The notes under the pieces were generated by a model. It had not been told where the DNA came from. It worked only from the letters and a program-made list of their open reading frames with translations, and did not search any database. A DNA stretch of 8,553 bases from contig VGDA01000129.1 in the NCBI GenBank assembly GCA_016869915.1, positions 1 through 8,553 on the forward strand. Direction: 5' to 3'. The DNA is from Alphaproteobacteria bacterium (GTDB lineage: Bacteria; Pseudomonadota; Alphaproteobacteria; CACIAM-22H2). This document shows positions 6,642-8,553 of this stretch, piece after piece. The translations under genes and the position numbers were made by a program. Position 1 is the stretch's first letter; each line of letters opens with the position of its first letter.

Positions 6642-7655
6642 TCAGAGCTTGCCCATCGACTTCAGGAAGGCGACCTGGCTGTCGTAGATCTCCTTGGCGA
6701 GCGGGCTCTTCTTGGACCACGACTCCCAGACCGTCTGCGCGATCTTGCGAAACTCGGCCTTCTCGGCCTCGCCCCAGGTGATCAGGGTCGAGGGATCGCG
6801 CTTGGCGGCGGCCTTGCGGTCCTCCATCTCCTGGCTCATCAGCGTGGCGATGTTCCACTCCTCGAGCGCGGCGTAGACGGCGGATTTCTGATCGGCCGAT
6901 AGGGCATTCCACTTCGAGCGACGCACCACGAAATCGGTGGAGTTCATCGAGTGGATGCCGGGATAGATCGCGAAGGGCGCGATCCGGTTGTAGCCGGCCT
7001 CGTCGTTGACCGAGAGCGTGCCCCAGTCGGTGGCGTCGATCTTGCCGGTGTCGAGGGCGGTGTAGACCTCGGTGCCGGGCATGACCGAGACCGCGGCGCC
7101 GAGCTTGGCGAAGATCTCGGCCGGGATGCCGTCCGGCGAGCGCATCTTGACGCCCTTGAAGTCGGCGACGTTGCGGATCGGCTTCTTGGAGGGGATCGAC
7201 TCGAGCCCGAGGATGACCGGTCCGATGAAGACCGAATCCCAGCGCGCGGCGATCTTGTTCATGATCTCCATGCCGCCGCCCATGCGGTACCACATGAGCA
7301 GGTGGAGCGGGTTGTCGTAGCCGGCGGTCAGATCCCAGAACGCGGCCGCGGGCTCCTTGCCGCCCTGGTAGGCCATGGTCCCGGACGCGGCATCGAGCAG
7401 GCCGGCGCGCACAGCGTCGAGCGCCTCGGCCTGCGGTACGATCGTCGCGACCGGCAGGCACTCGATGTCCACGGCTCCCCTGGTGATCTCCTTCACGCGC
7501 GCCGAGAATTTCTGGAAGTCCTTGAACACGACGGTGTTCGGCCCGTACAGGCTCTGCGCCTTCCACTTGTGCTGAGCGCTCGCGTCGCTCGACGTGACGA
7601 GGCCGAAGGCGAGCGCCAGGGCGGCGGCGCAGGAGGCCAGTTTCAGTTTGAACAT
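6642..7655 (-). CDS. dctP: TRAP transporter periplasmic solute-binding protein, DctP family (TakP/FcbT1-like)
   Basis: A 337-residue exported binding protein that captures the solute in the periplasm and delivers it to the DctQM permease. Residues 1-27 form a Sec signal peptide: FKLK start, hydrophobic core CAAALALAFGLV, and likely cleavage after DASA at 27/28. The mature domain shows the DctP signature: R172 in MRSPDG, the arginine that normally binds the ligand carboxylate, then GTEVYTALDTGKIDATDW (194-211). W211 corresponds to the ligand-contacting tryptophan region of the 2-oxoacid binder TakP. YPGIHSMNSTDFVV (231-244) also fits that subgroup. The start at 7655 is set by a strong Shine-Dalgarno sequence. 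It is the first gene of the transporter operon, preceded by a candidate promoter and followed by a terminator hairpin. The ligand is probably a carboxylate, perhaps a 2-oxo- or 2-hydroxyacid; this is inference. Confidence 0.94.
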   Translation of the reverse strand: MFKLKLASCAAALALAFGLVTSSDASAQHKWKAQSLYGPNTVVFKDFQKFSARVKEITRGAVDIECLPVATIVPQAEALDAVRAGLLDAASGTMAYQGGKEPAAAFWDLTAGYDNPLHLLMWYRMGGGMEIMNKIAARWDSVFIGPVILGLESIPSKKPIRNVADFKGVKMRSPDGIPAEIFAKLGAAVSVMPGTEVYTALDTGKIDATDWGTLSVNDEAGYNRIAPFAIYPGIHSMNSTDFVVRRSKWNALSADQKSAVYAALEEWNIATLMSQEMEDRKAAAKRDPSTLITWGEAEKAEFRKIAQTVWESWSKKSPLAKEIYDSQVAFLKSMGKL

Positions 7656-7662
7656 CGATTTT

Positions 7663-7667
7663 CCTCC
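7663..7667 (-). promoter_or_regulatory. Ribosome binding site of dctP
   Basis: On the - strand GGAGG (within GGGAGGAA) lies 7 nt before the ATG at 7655. It selects this start over upstream in-frame codons that would place non-family sequence before the signal peptide. Confidence 0.85.
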
Positions 7668-7705
7668 CGAAAATGCGGCACGTCCCGACGCGCCGAGGTG
7701 CGAGC

Positions 7706-7735
7706 ATGAGACGGCATGGCGCCCTTCGCCGTCAA
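7706..7735 (-). promoter_or_regulatory. Candidate sigma70-type promoter of the TRAP operon
   Basis: On the - strand TTGACG (7735-7730, five of six to consensus) and TCTCAT (7711-7706, four of six) are 18 nt apart. Initiation near 7699 would give a leader of roughly 44 nt ending in the dctP ribosome binding site. No operator repeat is obvious beside it. The rest of the 146-nt gap to the transporter remnant holds only G+C-rich sequence with short palindromes. Confidence 0.45.
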
Positions 7736-7801
7736 CTGTGCCGCGCCGCCGGCGGGCCGACCACTCGGGGCCCGTCGCGCCCTGCTCGCGACTGCGCGCG
7801 A

Positions 7802-8116
7802 TCAGGCCTCGGGCGGGTAGGCAAGTCGGTAGACGAGGGCCACCAGCATGCCGCCGCCCACGATGTTGCCCAGCGTCACCGGCAGGAGATTCGTGGTCAG
7901 CGCCGCGAGATCGATGGGCCGGCCGGCGGCGAGATCGCCCGCGGGCAGGATGTACATGTTGGCGACGGAATGCTCGAAGCCCAGCGCCACGAAGGCGGCG
8001 ACCGGGAAGACGATCGCCAGTATCCGGCCCGCGACGTCGGTGGTCGCGAAGGACAGCCAGACGGCGAGGCACACGAGCACATTGCATAGGATGCCACGGA
8101 AGAAGGCCTCGCCCGG
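7802..8116 (-). pseudogene. Formate/nitrite transporter (FNT family) remnant, C-terminal part only
   Basis: About 104 residues resemble the last third of FNT channels such as FocA and NirC. They begin at PGEAFFRGILCNVLVCLAVW and include the conserved pore histidine segment FEHSVANMYILPAG and the last helix TLGNIVGGGMLVALVYR, ending at a natural stop. Functional members are about 260-285 residues with six helices. Here the first three helices and the pore loop between them are missing, and the sequence upstream (above about 8117) is Arg/Pro-rich and unlike the family. The break coincides with repeat-like DNA at 8124-8216. There is no start codon with a ribosome binding site at the break. It is a truncated, presumably dead copy, and its reading frame from 8116 to the stop is otherwise undamaged, so the truncation looks fairly recent. 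Confidence 0.85.
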
Positions 8117-8123
8117 TGCCGCT

Positions 8124-8216
8124 GCGCAATACGCCCTTCGCCGACATGGGTGACGCCGAAGGCCCCACCCAGGCGGCGGGGCTCGCTGCGTTCGACATAA
8201 CCGATTGCGTCCTGCC
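8124..8216. repeat. Intergenic repeat-like element with central hairpin
   Basis: The region between two broken genes. Its core is a hairpin with TGGGTG (8147-8152) pairing with CACCCA (8166-8171), and an inner GCC-GAA-GGC stem-loop (8155-8163). Outer CGCAAT (8125-8130) and ATTGCG (8204-8209) form a second inverted pair. Translated on the - strand it gives YVERSEP and GVTHVGEG, which resemble the ghost peptides seen in dispersed intergenic repeats of many alphaproteobacteria (recalled pattern, not searched). Only one copy is in this window, so repeat status cannot be shown here. Confidence 0.5.
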
Positions 8217-8249
8217 CTTGCTGGGTGCGTTCCTCGACGGTTGCGGATC

Positions 8250-8553
8250 GATGGCGCGCGCGTTTCGCGCAACATCGACGCGTCGTGCGCGACGATGACC
8301 GAACTCTCCGACGGCCTGGTGCGGCTGGAAGGCATCGATTTTCGCACCGCGTACGAGATCGGCTCGGCGCTGGCCCGCGGGCTGGTCGCGCGCGGTGCGG
8401 GCATGTCCGCCTTGCCCGGCGCCGAAATCGCCGCCGCGTTTCTCGCCGCCGTCGGACGGCCACCCGCGCTCGATTTGCTCGAACTTGAACGCCTTGCGTC
8501 GGTCGAGAATTTCATCGCCGTACGAAACCGGATCGGCGGCCCCCGTAAGGTCG
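8250..8553 (+). pseudogene. Argininosuccinate lyase-like protein remnant, C-terminal part, cut by window end
   Basis: An open frame that resembles the C-terminal domain of argininosuccinate lyase and related fumarase/aspartase-superfamily lyases. SRNIDASCATMTELSDGLVR matches the family stretch in which a Ser/Ala-Thr segment precedes the helix ELAD-LVR. FRTAYEIGSALARGLV follows as in family members (F-R-x-A-H-x-I/V-x-G). ASVENFIAVRNRIGGP fits the ASV-x(n)-R-x(n)-GG-P tail. Similarity begins before the ATG at 8295, so that codon is internal. The frame upstream of about 8250 is repeat-like, with a stop at 8151, so the N-terminal catalytic domains are missing. Codon use (TTT, CTT, TTG, GTA, CGA) is less G+C-biased than in mmsA or dctQM. 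It is probably a gene fragment. Which lyase it came from cannot be told. Confidence 0.55.

Noticed and set aside
7802..8515. A 237-residue full-length transporter gene on the - strand
   Set aside because: Only the last 104 codons are transporter-like; the first 133 are Arg/Ser/Pro-rich and overlap the repeat and the lyase remnant on the other strand.
8295..8553. A short gene starting at the ATG at 8295
   Set aside because: Lyase-like similarity continues upstream of this ATG in the same frame and no Shine-Dalgarno sequence precedes it, so it is an internal methionine of a truncated gene.
1..8553. CRISPR arrays, tRNA or rRNA genes, transposase genes, prophage genes
   Set aside because: No regularly spaced repeats, no cloverleaf or rRNA-like sequence, and no transposase or integrase motifs were seen on either strand.

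Overview
The window is very G+C-rich, with G or C in most third codon positions. Gene types and the weak lacI/TRAP-style promoters fit a free-living proteobacterium, most likely an alphaproteobacterium (inference; no rRNA or marker gene is present). It reads as an accessory catabolic region: oxidoreductases, a metallohydrolase and a carboxylate uptake system, ending in a scar of broken genes.

Left part (1-2090, + strand): the C-terminal 272 residues of a Dld-type FAD-linked D-2-hydroxyacid (D-lactate) dehydrogenase, cut by the window edge, followed 52 nt later by a complete M24B metallopeptidase/creatinase-fold hydrolase. The two probably share a transcript. The hydrolase gene overlaps tail-to-tail by 13 bp with a phytanoyl-CoA-dioxygenase-family (PhyH) gene on the - strand (2917-2078).

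Middle (2918-4571): an 80-bp divergent intergenic region holds a plausible promoter with a 14-bp palindrome filling its spacer. It drives a CoA-acylating (methyl)malonate-semialdehyde dehydrogenase (mmsA/iolA type, 2998-4491). A perfect 13-bp-stem terminator (4517-4552) follows.

Right part (- strand, 7735-4571): a TRAP transporter transcribed from a candidate promoter at 7735-7706. The periplasmic binding protein (dctP, TakP/FcbT1-like) comes first, then an intrinsic terminator-like hairpin, then a fused DctQ-DctM permease. The hairpin probably lets the binding protein be made in excess.

Right edge (7802-8553): two gene remnants pointing away from each other, a C-terminal piece of a formate/nitrite transporter (- strand) and a C-terminal piece of an argininosuccinate-lyase-like protein (+ strand). 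Both lack their N-terminal parts at the same junction, which is filled by about 100 bp of hairpin-bearing intergenic-repeat-like DNA.

Taken together (inference), the intact genes could import a small carboxylate, hydroxylate or hydrolyse it, oxidise a 2-hydroxyacid, and finish through a semialdehyde to acetyl-CoA or propionyl-CoA. No sequence evidence identifies the substrate.
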